Shown here: positions 36,511 through 44,942 of the stretch, one piece after another
Numbering within the stretch: position 1 is the first letter of the stretch
Layout of the letters: each line of letters opens with the position of its first letter
Source: Rhodopseudomonas sp. AAP120
GTDB taxonomy: Bacteria; Pseudomonadota; Alphaproteobacteria; Rhizobiales; Xanthobacteraceae
Direction of reading: 5' to 3'
Length of the DNA stretch: 64,000 bases
NCBI RefSeq assembly: GCF_001295845.1
Contig: NZ_LJIC01000129.1
Span: 1-64,000, forward strand
Notes under the pieces: generated by a model
What the model was told of the DNA's origin: nothing
The model's database searches: none
What the model saw: the letters and a program-made list of their open reading frames with translations, nothing else
Program-made: the position numbers and the translations under genes

Positions 36511-37269
36511 TTAGTCGACCGACGAGACCGAAATGTTCATCGCCTGCCGGCCCGGCTGAGTCTTACGGGCTTGCAGGTTCGGCGAGGATTTCGGCAGTAC
36601 CACCACCCGCGTGCCAACTCGCGCGCGGCTAAACAGGTCTTCGACATCCTCATTGGTCAATCGGATGCAACCGGAAGAGACGAACTTGCCGATCGTCGAC
36701 GGATCGTTGGTGCCGTGGATTCGATACTCGGTCGAGCCGAGATACATCGCCCGCGCACCGAGCGGATTACCCGGACCGCCGGCCATGAAGCGCGGCAGAT
36801 AAGGCTGGCGCGCGATCATCCGCGCCGGCGGATGCCAGTCCGGCCACTCGGCCTTGCGGGTGATGGCCTCGGTGCCGGACCAGGTGAAGCCCTCGCGGCC
36901 GACGCCGACGCCGTAGCGAATGGCGCGACCACCGCCGAGCACGTAGTACAGGTAGGTATTGGCGGTATCGATCACGATGGTGCCGGCGGGCTGATTGCCG
37001 CCATAGGCGACGACTTGGCGGCGAAGGCGATCGGACAACTGAGCGTCCTCATCGGCCGGCACCGAGCCATCCGGCTCTACCGCCGGGGGCGCCGCCAGCA
37101 CGTCCTCGTCACTGCTGAACGGGCCGGCTTGCGGAGCAGCCGCATAGCCCATCATCTGCTGCGCGGTAGCGGCGCCGGGCAGCGCGGCGGTCATCACAAG
37201 AGCGGCGGCGACGGCCAGGATCGGACGCGCCATCCGGTTGCTTCGCGCTGCGATCTCCGAAGTCATCAT
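36511..37269 (-). CDS. Exported L,D-transpeptidase (YkuD domain)
   Basis: A 252-residue periplasmic enzyme. It has a signal sequence near 13-37 (ILAVAAALVMTAALPGAATAQ) and then a YkuD domain with HGTNDPSTIGKFVSSGCIRLTNEDVEDL, containing the catalytic Cys of SSGCIRL and its His. Such enzymes form 3-3 peptidoglycan cross-links or anchor proteins to peptidoglycan. ATG 37269 has cgcgggga upstream. Probably co-transcribed with DUF2865. Confidence 0.94.
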   Translation of the reverse strand: MMTSEIAARSNRMARPILAVAAALVMTAALPGAATAQQMMGYAAAPQAGPFSSDEDVLAAPPAVEPDGSVPADEDAQLSDRLRRQVVAYGGNQPAGTIVIDTANTYLYYVLGGGRAIRYGVGVGREGFTWSGTEAITRKAEWPDWHPPARMIARQPYLPRFMAGGPGNPLGARAMYLGSTEYRIHGTNDPSTIGKFVSSGCIRLTNEDVEDLFSRARVGTRVVVLPKSSPNLQARKTQPGRQAMNISVSSVD

Positions 37270-37443
37270 GATGATATCCCCGCGTTTGTCGGCGCATCGT
37301 CGTGGATGCCGCTGAGCAACGCGACCGCGTCATAACTGTTCCGCGCCTCCCTCCGCACGCACTAACTAAGCGCCGGAGGCCGCGCCGGAACTTTCGCGAA
37401 TGCTTGCTGTTGAAGCCACGAACTGCCGCGTACTTGCCCGGCG

Positions 37444-38619
37444 GTGCAACCGGCGCGCCGCGCGCCGTCCTCTGTCAACGCGATCTCGACCGCAGAAGCT
37501 GGGTGGGCACTCGTGCGAACTCTTCCCATCGAGCCCGCCGGCACTCCGCTTCCCGACAGCAACGAGGAGCGGCCGCCGCTGATCCGGCGCACCGAAGTCG
37601 TCGCTTTCGCGCTCGTCGCCTTGCTGATCGTGGTGATCACCGGCCTGCTCTACGTCGCCAAGCCGTTCTTCCTGCCGATCGTCACCGCCTTCGTCGTCGG
37701 CACCATGCTGTCGCCGGCCGCGACCTATATGGAGCGCTGGCGAATTCCGCGCGCGGTCTGCGCCGTGCTGATCGTCGGCTTCGCTTTGATCACCGTCGGC
37801 TTCATGGTGGCGCTGATTTCAGTGCCGCTGATCGAATGGAGCAGCCGCCTGCCCGAACTCGGCGGCCTGCTGCGCGAAAAGCTGAGCTTTCTGGAGCGCC
37901 CGATCGGGCTGTGGCGGCAATTGCAGGCGTCCATCGGCGGGTCGGAAGCACTGCCCTCTTCGCCGATCCAGATGCCGCAAATCGACTGGATGCAGCCGAC
38001 GCTGGAATTCGTCTCCCCGACGCTCACCGAGTTTCTGCTGTTTCTGGTGACTCTGGTGCTGTTCGTCGCGAGCTGGAAGGATCTGCGCCGCGCCCTGGTG
38101 ATGAATTTCGGCGGCCGCGACGCGCGGTTGCGGACCTTGCGCATTCTCAACGAGATCGAACTCAGTCTCGGCGGCTATCTGCTGACGGTGACCACCATCA
38201 ACCTGTGCTACGGCGCGGCGACCGGCGTGATCTGCGCGCTGGCCGGGATGCCCAATCCGGCCGGCCTCGGCGCGCTGGCGGCGATCCTCAACTTCATTCC
38301 GATCATCGGGCCCTCGGTGATGTTCATTGTCCTGACCCTGGTCGGGATCATCAGTATGCCGACGCTCGGCGAAGGCCTGATCGGGCCCCTCGGCTTCGCC
38401 CTGCTGACCTTCGTCGAGGGGCACTTCATCACGCCGACCATCATCGGACGACGGCTGGAGCTCAATGCGCTTGCCGTCTTCATCGCGCTGGCCTTCTGGA
38501 CCTGGCTGTGGGGACCGATGGGCGGCTTCCTGGCGTCGCCGCTGCTGATCGTCGGCCTGGTGATGAAGGAGCACCTGTTGCCCGAGGACGCGCCGCATCT
38601 GCCCGGCAACGAGACCTGA
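37444..38619 (+). CDS. AI-2E family transporter (PerM/TqsA-like)
   Basis: A membrane protein of up to 391 residues with about seven or eight helices and the family block AALAAILNFIPIIGPSVMFIVLTLVG and EGHFITPTIIGRRLELN. Members export small molecules or ions; the AI-2 label comes from E. coli TqsA and need not apply. The true start may be the GTG at 37513 (VRTLPIEPAG), since the first 23 residues look unconserved. Hairpin at 38658 follows. Confidence 0.9.
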   Translation: MQPARRAPSSVNAISTAEAGWALVRTLPIEPAGTPLPDSNEERPPLIRRTEVVAFALVALLIVVITGLLYVAKPFFLPIVTAFVVGTMLSPAATYMERWRIPRAVCAVLIVGFALITVGFMVALISVPLIEWSSRLPELGGLLREKLSFLERPIGLWRQLQASIGGSEALPSSPIQMPQIDWMQPTLEFVSPTLTEFLLFLVTLVLFVASWKDLRRALVMNFGGRDARLRTLRILNEIELSLGGYLLTVTTINLCYGAATGVICALAGMPNPAGLGALAAILNFIPIIGPSVMFIVLTLVGIISMPTLGEGLIGPLGFALLTFVEGHFITPTIIGRRLELNALAVFIALAFWTWLWGPMGGFLASPLLIVGLVMKEHLLPEDAPHLPGNET

Positions 38620-38657
38620 GGCGGCACTCTAGACCCAGGCATGCATCCAAACGACAA

Positions 38658-38682
38658 CATCCGCCACCGTGGGTGGCGGATG
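38658..38682 (+). terminator. Possible terminator
   Basis: catccgccacc-gtg-ggtggcggatg, an 11-bp perfect stem followed by ctttc only. It lies between two convergent genes and could act in both directions with weak T-tracts. Confidence 0.55.
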
Positions 38683-38719
38683 CTTTCAGGCTAACCACTC
38701 TTGAGAGGAAGCAGGACCG

Positions 38720-39097
38720 TCAGGTCATGCAACGGCCGGGCTCGAGCTGTTTGGCGACGTCAGTGAGGACGCTGACTACCGGCTCGCAGGCGACCATCCG
38801 GCGCGGCGCTGCGGAGGGCTGCTGGGCGCGCGGACGACCGGCCTGACCGACCTGCGCATCCGGAACTCTAACCAGAACGGACTGGCCAACCAGAGTCACC
38901 CCGTAGGTCTGGCCCGGCGCCGACGACATTTGGCTCACCGCGCCGCGGTCGGCCTTGCCGTCCCGGTTCACGGCCTGCGCTGCGGCTTGCTCCTGCAGAC
39001 GAGGCTGCCCGAGGTCACCGCCGATCGCCAATTGCGCGACACCCAGCGTGCCCGTGACCGCGATGACGCCGAAAATTCCCCGCACGATCTGTGACAT
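38720..39097 (-). CDS. Exported hypothetical protein (125 aa)
   Basis: An N-terminal hydrophobic segment (IFGVIAVTGTLGVAQLAIG) suggests export. A Gln/Ala-rich middle is followed by a conserved-looking C terminus, MVACEPVVSVLTDVAKQLEPGRCMT, with two cysteines that could form a disulfide. I recall similar C termini in Bradyrhizobium proteins of unknown function. Single gene, convergent with the AI-2E family gene. Confidence 0.68.
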   Translation of the reverse strand: MSQIVRGIFGVIAVTGTLGVAQLAIGGDLGQPRLQEQAAAQAVNRDGKADRGAVSQMSSAPGQTYGVTLVGQSVLVRVPDAQVGQAGRPRAQQPSAAPRRMVACEPVVSVLTDVAKQLEPGRCMT

Positions 39098-39252
39098 GGT
39101 GATCCAGCCGCTGTTAGCTCGCCGCGGCAGAATCGCCGCATCCTGGTTTCAGCGGCTTGTCAATCCCCGCTGCATAAATTAATCGCCTCAGCGGGCATCA
39201 GGTTCGATCATGGTTGATCAACTAAGCGTGTGACGTTTTTTGTCGGGGGAGC

Positions 39253-39278
39253 GGAACGAAATCTGATGGCCGCGTGTT
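39253..39278 (+). promoter_or_regulatory. Candidate EcfG-dependent promoter of the sRNA
   Basis: GGAAC at 39253-39257, a 17-base spacer, and TGTT at 39275-39278, directly before the predicted RNA. One -10 base departs from CGTT. Confidence 0.5.
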
Positions 39279-39284
39279 CTTCGA

Positions 39285-39366
39285 AGGCCGGTTAGTCCCC
39301 CTGCCCCAATTAACCGGCGATACAGGGCGCAGCTGTGGTGATGCCAGCTGCGCCCTGTTCTTTTTT
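39285..39366 (+). ncRNA. Candidate small RNA with C-rich loop and strong terminator
   Basis: No plus-strand gene lies upstream, yet a perfect 14-bp terminator stem (acagggcgcagctg / cagctgcgccctgt, 322-335 and 345-358 after 39000) with t-c-tttttt ends at 39366. Before it, gccggtta / taaccggc (39287-39294 with 39311-39318) closes a stem whose loop is ccccctgcccca, a potential anti-Shine-Dalgarno surface. An EcfG-like promoter places a start near 39285, giving about 82 nt. It sits between an exported protein gene and phyR. Structure is seen; transcription is predicted. Confidence 0.65.
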
Positions 39367-39470
39367 CAGCACCCTATCAGTTTCGACCGCAGCATCCGGC
39401 CGGCGAAACAGCCGGCAAGCAAAAGCCGCCCGCGCTTTGGCACGAGCGGCTTTCGTGGAATGGACGGCGG

Positions 39471-40283
39471 TCAGGACGCGGCGGCGTTCGGCGTCCTGTT
39501 GCGCGAATTGCGCTGGAAGAACAACGCCTGGCTGGCGACGGCCGAAACCATCGCGGGCTGGAACGGCTTGGAGATCAGGAACGCCGGCTCGGGCCGTTCG
39601 CCGGTGAGGAAGCGCTCGGGATAGGCAGTGATGAACACCACCGGCACCTCGAAGGTCTTCAGGAGTTCATTGACCGCATCGAGACCGGAGCTGCCATCCG
39701 CAAGCTGGATATCCGCCAGGATCAGGCCCGGCTTCTTGGTGCGCGCCAGAGCGATTGCATCGGAGTGCGTGCGAGCCACGCCGATCACGTTGTGACCGAG
39801 GTTCTTCACGAGGCTTTCGAGGTCCATCGCGATGAAGGTCTCGTCCTCGATGATCAGCACATCGGTCGCGATTTCTTCGGCCATTTCGCGGCCGGCGGCG
39901 TCGGCGAGCTGACGAACCTCGTTGACGTCGGTGTGCAGGACGAAAGCTACTTCTTCTTCGGAAAAGCCTTCTAGCGACAGCAGCAGGAAGGCCTGACGCG
40001 GCAGCGGCGTGATCGCGGACAAACGCCGCTCCGACGGCATCGGCAGAGAGCGAACCTCGGAATCATCGTTGAGGGCGACCGAATTCCAGATCTGCGCGAA
40101 CAGCCTGAACAGCGCCGCGCGCGGACCATGACGCTCGTCCAGCAGGCCCGGGTCCTGCAGCAAAGCCTCCAACATCGCCGCTACGTAAGCGTCTCCGGAA
40201 GCCTGGCTCCCGGTCAGCGCGCGCGCATAACGGCGCAGTAACGGCAAATGCTCAGCAACCAATTGCGATCTCGACATCCCCAC
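39471..40283 (-). CDS. phyR: General stress response anti-anti-sigma factor PhyR
   Basis: A 270-residue response regulator with an N-terminal sigma-like domain (about 1-135, LPLLRRYARALTGSQASGD...LSLEGFSEEEVAFVL) and a C-terminal receiver (about 141-260) with phospho-acceptor D191 in LILADIQLAD and K in FLISKPF. When phosphorylated it sequesters NepR, freeing EcfG. Divergent from nepR-ecfG, the standard arrangement. A second ATG six bases downstream (MSRSQL) may be used. A GGAAC-N16-CGTA element lies upstream. Confidence 0.97.
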   Translation of the reverse strand: MGMSRSQLVAEHLPLLRRYARALTGSQASGDAYVAAMLEALLQDPGLLDERHGPRAALFRLFAQIWNSVALNDDSEVRSLPMPSERRLSAITPLPRQAFLLLSLEGFSEEEVAFVLHTDVNEVRQLADAAGREMAEEIATDVLIIEDETFIAMDLESLVKNLGHNVIGVARTHSDAIALARTKKPGLILADIQLADGSSGLDAVNELLKTFEVPVVFITAYPERFLTGERPEPAFLISKPFQPAMVSAVASQALFFQRNSRNRTPNAAAS

Positions 40284-40347
40284 TCCAATCTCGAAGCTTG
40301 TCTCGGCCCGTCATCGAACGGGGCGGCCGGGCCCCTGCAGCACTACC

Positions 40348-40372
40348 TACGCCGAACGGGACGAAAAGTTCC
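40348..40372 (-). promoter_or_regulatory. Candidate EcfG-dependent phyR promoter
   Basis: Minus strand GGAAC (40372-40368), 16-base spacer, CGTA (40351-40348). It matches the EcfG consensus except the last -10 base, and lies 65 bp before phyR. Autoregulation of this locus is known in relatives. Confidence 0.55.
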
Positions 40373-40497
40373 ATCGCGCCCGGGAACTTTAGAGCCGCTG
40401 TCGAATTAGGCTCCCAGTGACACGGCAAAACCTTCAAAAATCAAGCAAAACCCTAGATTTTCAGGGACTTGACCATGGGGAAAACATTGGATCAGTC

Positions 40498-40719
40498 ATG
40501 GCAGAATTCAAGGCTAAAACCATGAAGAAGTCGGCGCCTGGCAGTAAGGGCGGTTTGAATCAGGAGATTCAAGCGAGAATCGGCCACCAGCTGCGCGCGA
40601 TGTATGACGATGTCGTCCGGCAAGGCGTACCCGATCGTTTCGCGGATCTGATCAAACGGCTAGACGAGCCCCAGCAACAAAGCGATTCCGCAGCGGTCGA
40701 CAGCGAGAGGAGGGATTAA
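40498..40719 (+). CDS. nepR: Anti-sigma factor NepR
   Basis: A 73-residue protein with the NepR core LNQEIQARIGHQLRAMYDDVVRQGVPDRFADLIKRLDE. It binds and inhibits EcfG and is titrated by phosphorylated PhyR. Start at ATG 40498 (MAEFKAK); an earlier start adds unconserved residues. Its stop overlaps the ecfG start (taatg), coupling sigma and anti-sigma synthesis. Confidence 0.94.
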   Translation: MAEFKAKTMKKSAPGSKGGLNQEIQARIGHQLRAMYDDVVRQGVPDRFADLIKRLDEPQQQSDSAAVDSERRD

Positions 40720-41264
40720 TGCCTCTCACCGACTCCCTTCGAGACGACATCCTCGCCGCGGTGCCGAGCTTGCGCGCTTTCGCGATTTCGCTGAGTGGCA
40801 ACGGCGACCGGGCCGACGATCTGGTGCAGGAAACCCTGCTGCGGGCGCTGGCGAATATCGACTCCTTCCAGCCCGGCTCCAATCTGCCGGCCTGGCTGTT
40901 CACGATCCTGCGCAACCTGTTTCGCTCCGACTATCGAAAGCGCCGACGTGAAGTGGAAGATGCCGACGGCAGCTACGCGAAGACGCTGAAGTCTCAGCCC
41001 GGCCAGAACGCGCATCTGGAGTTCGAGGAATTCCGGACCGCGCTGGACAAGCTTCCGCAGGACCAGCGCGAGGCCTTGATCCTGGTCGGCGCCTCAGGCT
41101 TCTCCTACGAAGATGCGGCGGCGATCTGCGGATGCGCGGTCGGCACCATCAAGAGCCGCGTGAACCGCGCCCGTTCGAAGCTGAGCGCCCTGCTGTATGT
41201 CGACGGTGCTGAAGACTTTGGGCCGGACGACACCGTCCGTGCCGTGATCGGCAGCAACGGCTGA
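40719..41264 (+). CDS. ecfG: ECF sigma factor EcfG
   Basis: A 181-residue ECF15-group sigma factor. Region 2 (LSGNGDRADDLVQETLLRALANIDSFQPGSNLPAWLFTILRNLFRSDYRKRRRE) and region 4 (LDKLPQDQREALILVGASGFSYEDAAAICGCAVGTIKSRVNRARSKL) are complete. It directs the general stress regulon from GGAAC-N16/17-CGTT promoters. gaggaggga precedes the ATG. Convergent with the sensor kinase gene. Confidence 0.96.
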   Translation: MPLTDSLRDDILAAVPSLRAFAISLSGNGDRADDLVQETLLRALANIDSFQPGSNLPAWLFTILRNLFRSDYRKRRREVEDADGSYAKTLKSQPGQNAHLEFEEFRTALDKLPQDQREALILVGASGFSYEDAAAICGCAVGTIKSRVNRARSKLSALLYVDGAEDFGPDDTVRAVIGSNG

Positions 41265-41283
41265 TAGCTTCCCGTCCCTCATC

Positions 41284-41313
41284 AAAAGCGAAGCGGCCGA
41301 AAGGCCGCTTCGC
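41284..41313 (-). terminator. Terminator of the sensor kinase gene
   Basis: gcgaagcggcc-gaaa-ggccgcttcgc, an 11-bp stem with a GNRA tetraloop, followed on the minus strand by tttt. It is shared by convergent ecfG and kinase genes. Confidence 0.82.
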
Positions 41314-41365
41314 CATGTCGTGACTCGTGATCCGAAGACCCCGTCAAAGCGGCGAGCGTGACCGA

Positions 41366-43021
41366 TCAGTTGCGCCGGACGGGCGCCGAGATCTGGCCGG
41401 TTCGGTCGCGTTCGTTCATGTCGACCACGGTCTCCATCGGCGCGGTCAGCTCGTACACGTAGCTGACGTCGGTGAAATAGCGCTTGGCAGTGCCGCCCAG
41501 GGCCTCCGGCGCGACGCGATCGAGCAGAATGACGCCGAAGTCGCTGTCGGGCCGCCGTGTCGCTTCGCTGGTATTGAACTCTTCCCAACGGAAGTTGAAC
41601 ATCGACTCCGCCCCGTCTCCGCTGACCTCCCAGCTCGCAACGATGTGCGGATGCTTGCCGACCAGCGATAATCCCTCGTCGGAGTGTGAGGCGAGTTCGA
41701 AAAACAGCAGCGACAGGCTCTGCGCGGCGCGGGCGCTCACCGCGATATCCGGACCGTTCACTGCGATGCGGTCGGCGTGCGGAATGGCGCGGGCCTCGAA
41801 CAGCCCTTTCAGCATCACGCCCTGCCATTGGCTCTCGCTCAGCAGGGACACCACATTGGACATCGCGTGGATCCGGCCGATCAGCAATTCCCGCGCGACG
41901 TCCATGTCGGACCCATGCCGCAGCGTTCGGGTCACGATCGACTGGATGACGGCCAGAATGTTCTTCACGCGGTGGTTGAGTTCGTCGATCACCGCGGTCA
42001 ACCGCCGCTCGAACCCGATCCTGATCTCGATTTCCCGGCGCAAGCGAATGTTGCTGTTGGTCACGTAGCCGAACAAACCGCAAACGATGAAGGTCAGCGA
42101 TAATCCGATCGCCGCCACGATCGCGGCGACCTGCTGGGCACGCACATAGGGGCTCACCTTTGCGTAGTACGCCAGGGACCAGTCGCGGTCGCCGAATGTG
42201 ACGGTTCTGACGATAGTGGGCGGCTGCCCGTCCGGATTGGTCTGACGCTCGCTGACTTTACCGCGCTCGTCGGCCACCAGTTCGACATTGGGCTGGCGCG
42301 GATCCTTCAACACCACCGAGAACAAGGACATATCGTCGTTGGTGAGCATCAGCGCGGAAAGGTCGTAGGAGAAGGTGATGAAGCCGACGGCCTCGGTCGC
42401 ATCCTCGCTCATCACGGGCGCGGCCAGAACGATGCCGATCGGCCCGCCGGGCACCTGCAAACGAGCCGGGTCGGAGGCTTCGGGCTTCCCATCGGCCAGC
42501 GAACGGGCGAACATCTGCCCGAGCACCGGATGATCGTCGAGCGACTTGCCGAGTAGCGCGGTCGTCTCGTCGTTGCGCGGCTCGACATCCATCACCACGT
42601 CGAGCGGCTCGCTCTGCGTTGCAGGATCGATCAGGCTGCCGTCCGAATGCCGGATCTTGATATCGGGGAAACCGGCGTTGGCCAGCTCGGCCTCGGCGGC
42701 CGCGAATTCCGGCCCTTTCAGCCGCACCACCCAGCTCGCAAGCAGGAAGTCTGTCTTGAACGCATAAATCGACGACCGCAGCGGCTTCAGCATATCGGCC
42801 TTGATGACCGCCGGCGTCCGGAACAGGCCTGAAGCCACGCGCCCCAGCAACTCCCGTTCGGTCAGCCGATCCTGGACCTGGCTGGCATGAACGTCGATGG
42901 CGCGGCCGAGCGCGATTCGCTCGACCGCAGACTCTTGATCGTAAATGCGAAAGGCCGCGAGACCCGAAAGCAGGACCCCGACGATCGCCACCAGCGCAAT
43001 GATGAATCCCAGCCGAACCAA
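41366..43021 (-). CDS. Membrane sensor histidine kinase of the HWE/HisKA_2 group, GSR-locus (PhyK-like)
   Basis: A 551-residue protein with membrane helices at about 4-24 and 298-320 flanking a large periplasmic sensor (about 25-295), which has a CHASE-like character. The H-box is LNHRVKNILAVIQSIVTRTL with His350. Position beside phyR-nepR-ecfG suggests it phosphorylates PhyR. Unusually, the N-box reads FELASHS where ELATNA is expected, and the following G-box region (DSDFGVILLDRV) is weak, so catalysis may be impaired. TTG appears to be the start. Confidence 0.9.
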   Translation of the reverse strand: MVRLGFIIALVAIVGVLLSGLAAFRIYDQESAVERIALGRAIDVHASQVQDRLTERELLGRVASGLFRTPAVIKADMLKPLRSSIYAFKTDFLLASWVVRLKGPEFAAAEAELANAGFPDIKIRHSDGSLIDPATQSEPLDVVMDVEPRNDETTALLGKSLDDHPVLGQMFARSLADGKPEASDPARLQVPGGPIGIVLAAPVMSEDATEAVGFITFSYDLSALMLTNDDMSLFSVVLKDPRQPNVELVADERGKVSERQTNPDGQPPTIVRTVTFGDRDWSLAYYAKVSPYVRAQQVAAIVAAIGLSLTFIVCGLFGYVTNSNIRLRREIEIRIGFERRLTAVIDELNHRVKNILAVIQSIVTRTLRHGSDMDVARELLIGRIHAMSNVVSLLSESQWQGVMLKGLFEARAIPHADRIAVNGPDIAVSARAAQSLSLLFFELASHSDEGLSLVGKHPHIVASWEVSGDGAESMFNFRWEEFNTSEATRRPDSDFGVILLDRVAPEALGGTAKRYFTDVSYVYELTAPMETVVDMNERDRTGQISAPVRRN

Positions 43022-43240
43022 CGCTTCTACTCGATCAACAGACGGAGGGCTTCGCGCCCTTCATCCCGATGCCCGCGCCCATCAGGAAAGCCGATCTGCC
43101 GCGAGGCAACTGGGACCATTGCTGGTGATATCCTTGCAGCACGACTTGTCGGGTCCGAAGCGGCACAACGTGAGCAGCCCCGGATTGTTCCAGCTTTGGC
43201 TATTTTTTGCCGAAAAGCCAACGGGTTACTAGGTGCGCCA

Positions 43241-43873
43241 TCAGACTGTCGCAGGTTGCGGGCAAAGACCGCCTTTGGCCTCGATGAAGCTGATGATGCG
43301 GTCGAGCCCGTCGCGCTTCTTCAAGTTGGTCATGATGAAAGGGCGCTCGCCGCGCATCCGGCGGGCGTCGGTATCCATCTTTTCCAAAGAGGCGCCGACA
43401 TGCGGCGCAAGATCGATCTTGTTGATCACCAGCAGATCCGAGCGCGTGATCCCAGGTCCGCCCTTGGAGGGAATCTTGTCACCGGCCGAGACGTCGATGA
43501 CGTAGATGGTCAGATCGGCCAGTTCAGGCGAGAACGTCGCGGCGAGATTGTCGCCACCGGACTCGATCAGCACCAGATCGAGCCCCGGAAACTTGCTGCG
43601 CATCTCCGCGACGGCTGCGAGATTCATCGACGCGTCCTCGCGGATCGCGGTGTGCGGGCAGCCTCCGGTTTCGACGCCGGCAATGCGATCGGCCGTCAGC
43701 GACCCGGACCGCACCAGAAACTCGGCGTCCCACTTGGTGTAGATGTCGTTGGTGATGGCCGCGATGTCGTAGCGATCCCGCATCGACTTGCAGAGCAAAT
43801 CCATCAGCGCAGTCTTGCCGGAACCTACCGGGCCGCCGATGCCGACGCGCAAAGGACCATGATGAGTTGGCAT
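43241..43873 (-). CDS. ureG: Urease accessory GTPase UreG (orphan)
   Basis: A SIMIBI-class GTPase that drives nickel insertion into urease. The 210-residue protein has [25 protein letters not shown], the metal motif [30 protein letters not shown] and [14 protein letters not shown] 43873 (MPTHHGPLR) has gggaaa upstream. No other urease gene lies on either side; its family normally sits at the end of ureDABCEF. It therefore serves a distant urease cluster or is a relic. Confidence 0.95.
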   Translation of the reverse strand: MPTHHGPLRVGIGGPVGSGKTALMDLLCKSMRDRYDIAAITNDIYTKWDAEFLVRSGSLTADRIAGVETGGCPHTAIREDASMNLAAVAEMRSKFPGLDLVLIESGGDNLAATFSPELADLTIYVIDVSAGDKIPSKGGPGITRSDLLVINKIDLAPHVGASLEKMDTDARRMRGERPFIMTNLKKRDGLDRIISFIEAKGGLCPQPATV

Positions 43874-44157
43874 GACTATTTCCCGACAACGCAGCTTCAA
43901 GAGACGACGGGGCGTCAAGGCAAGCTGACACCGCCGTGCCATGGGAATAAGAACGATGAAGCAGAAGATTGCAAGTCACGTCGTCGATCGCCACGCGGCA
44001 GGATCAACCGACGATGGTCGGGCAGCTAACACGAGGTCCGCTTGACTCGCGGCCCTGCTCCCATCAGGCAGCTGCGAGCTGACGCCCCCAGACTAAACTT
44101 GGACGCGCGTGCGCGTCCCTATCAGCCCGTCCGGCAGCCTTTATATCTATCAGCGCT

Positions 44158-44403
44158 TCAAGCGGCCTTGGGTGAAGGCGTCGGCGCGTCGAGGCTTTTT
44201 GGGTGAGCCTGTTTTGCCGTCGCGTCCTTGCGCGGCTCGGGCACCGGCTTCTTCGTGGATTTTCCATAGCGCGATAGCGCGGCGAGCTCCGCTTCGAGCT
44301 CGGCCTGCCGGGCGGCGACCTTTTCGGCCAACTTTTGGGCTGCATCATCGCGCAACGATGCCAATTCCTCGATGCTGAGCGCGTCGAGATCAATCTTCGC
44401 CAT
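44158..44403 (-). CDS. Shortened H-NS-family-like protein
   Basis: An 81-residue protein. The start MAKIDLDALSIEELASLRDDAAQKLAEKVAARQAELEAELAALSRYG matches the N-terminal oligomerisation coiled coil of alphaproteobacterial H-NS-family proteins. The usual C-terminal DNA-binding segment (W-x-GRG-x2-P-x-W type) is missing and replaced by a Lys/Pro tail (STKKPVPEPRKDATAKQ). ATG 44403 is preferred for the ggagacagg upstream. It could modulate full-length H-NS proteins. No C-terminal domain appears in another frame downstream. Confidence 0.72.
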   Translation of the reverse strand: MAKIDLDALSIEELASLRDDAAQKLAEKVAARQAELEAELAALSRYGKSTKKPVPEPRKDATAKQAHPKSLDAPTPSPKAA

Positions 44404-44552
44404 CGCCTGTCTCCATTTAAGCAACTTTGGCTACCGGGTACCGCTTTTCACCGCAAGCGAACCGCAGATTTATCCACCGGCAGAAGGACAGCGGCCGCGT
44501 TCGGGTTGACGCCCGGGAATCGCGAACTCAATGATGTTGATCGAGGATCATA

Positions 44553-44942
44553 ATGACTTCATCGAAATCGCCGAATAGCGAGCCCAGCTCGGGCTCTGAC
44601 TCTTTGGACACCGAGCCCTTCGCCTCCCCCTCTCGAAATTGGATCGAACAGCATCCGGTTGAGATATCAGGCCAGCACTCGCATTCCTCCGCACAGACGA
44701 CGGATACAGCTACAACAGCGAACGAAGCCGCTTCGGCGTCCACCCGCTCCCCTGTGCCCCCCGTAAATGCCGCAATACCGGCTGCTGAGCGCGAGGCAGC
44801 GGAGCGCGCAGAAATTCTTAAACGCATTGCTGCATTCCGAAATCTGCAGATCAAGCTGCGGCAGGATCGCGAAAAGTACTACGATCAAACCCTGGCCCGC
44901 GCCCGATCACTGCTGTCGCAGCCCCTGAAGCCGCGCCGCTGA
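44553..44942 (+). CDS. Hypothetical protein with disordered N terminus and basic helical C terminus
   Basis: A 129-residue protein. Residues 1-75 are Ser/Thr/Ala/Pro-rich and probably disordered; 80-129 form a charged helix (EREAAERAEILKRIAAFRNLQIKLRQDREKYYDQTLARARSLL). gagga precedes the ATG at good spacing. No known family recognised. Divergent from the H-NS-like gene. Confidence 0.6.
   Translation: MTSSKSPNSEPSSGSDSLDTEPFASPSRNWIEQHPVEISGQHSHSSAQTTDTATTANEAASASTRSPVPPVNAAIPAAEREAAERAEILKRIAAFRNLQIKLRQDREKYYDQTLARARSLLSQPLKPRR

Noticed and set aside
39214-39221. ttgatcaa as a FNR box
   Set aside because: The half-sites abut without the four-base spacer that FNR and FixK require.
39274-39624. 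116-codon plus-strand frame over the sRNA and the end of phyR
   Set aside because: It would translate through a perfect terminator stem and T-tract, and is antisense to phyR. A noncoding transcript fits better.
40382-40408. GGGAAC upstream of nepR as an EcfG promoter
   Set aside because: The bases 16 and 17 positions after GGAAC read AATT and ATTA, not CGTT. Only the -35 half is present, so I did not call it, although nepR-ecfG autoregulation is expected.
43190-43225. ttggct / agccaa with an A/T run as a terminator between the kinase and ureG
   Set aside because: The arms are only six bases and the T-tract lies in the loop rather than after the stem, so it does not form a standard terminator.
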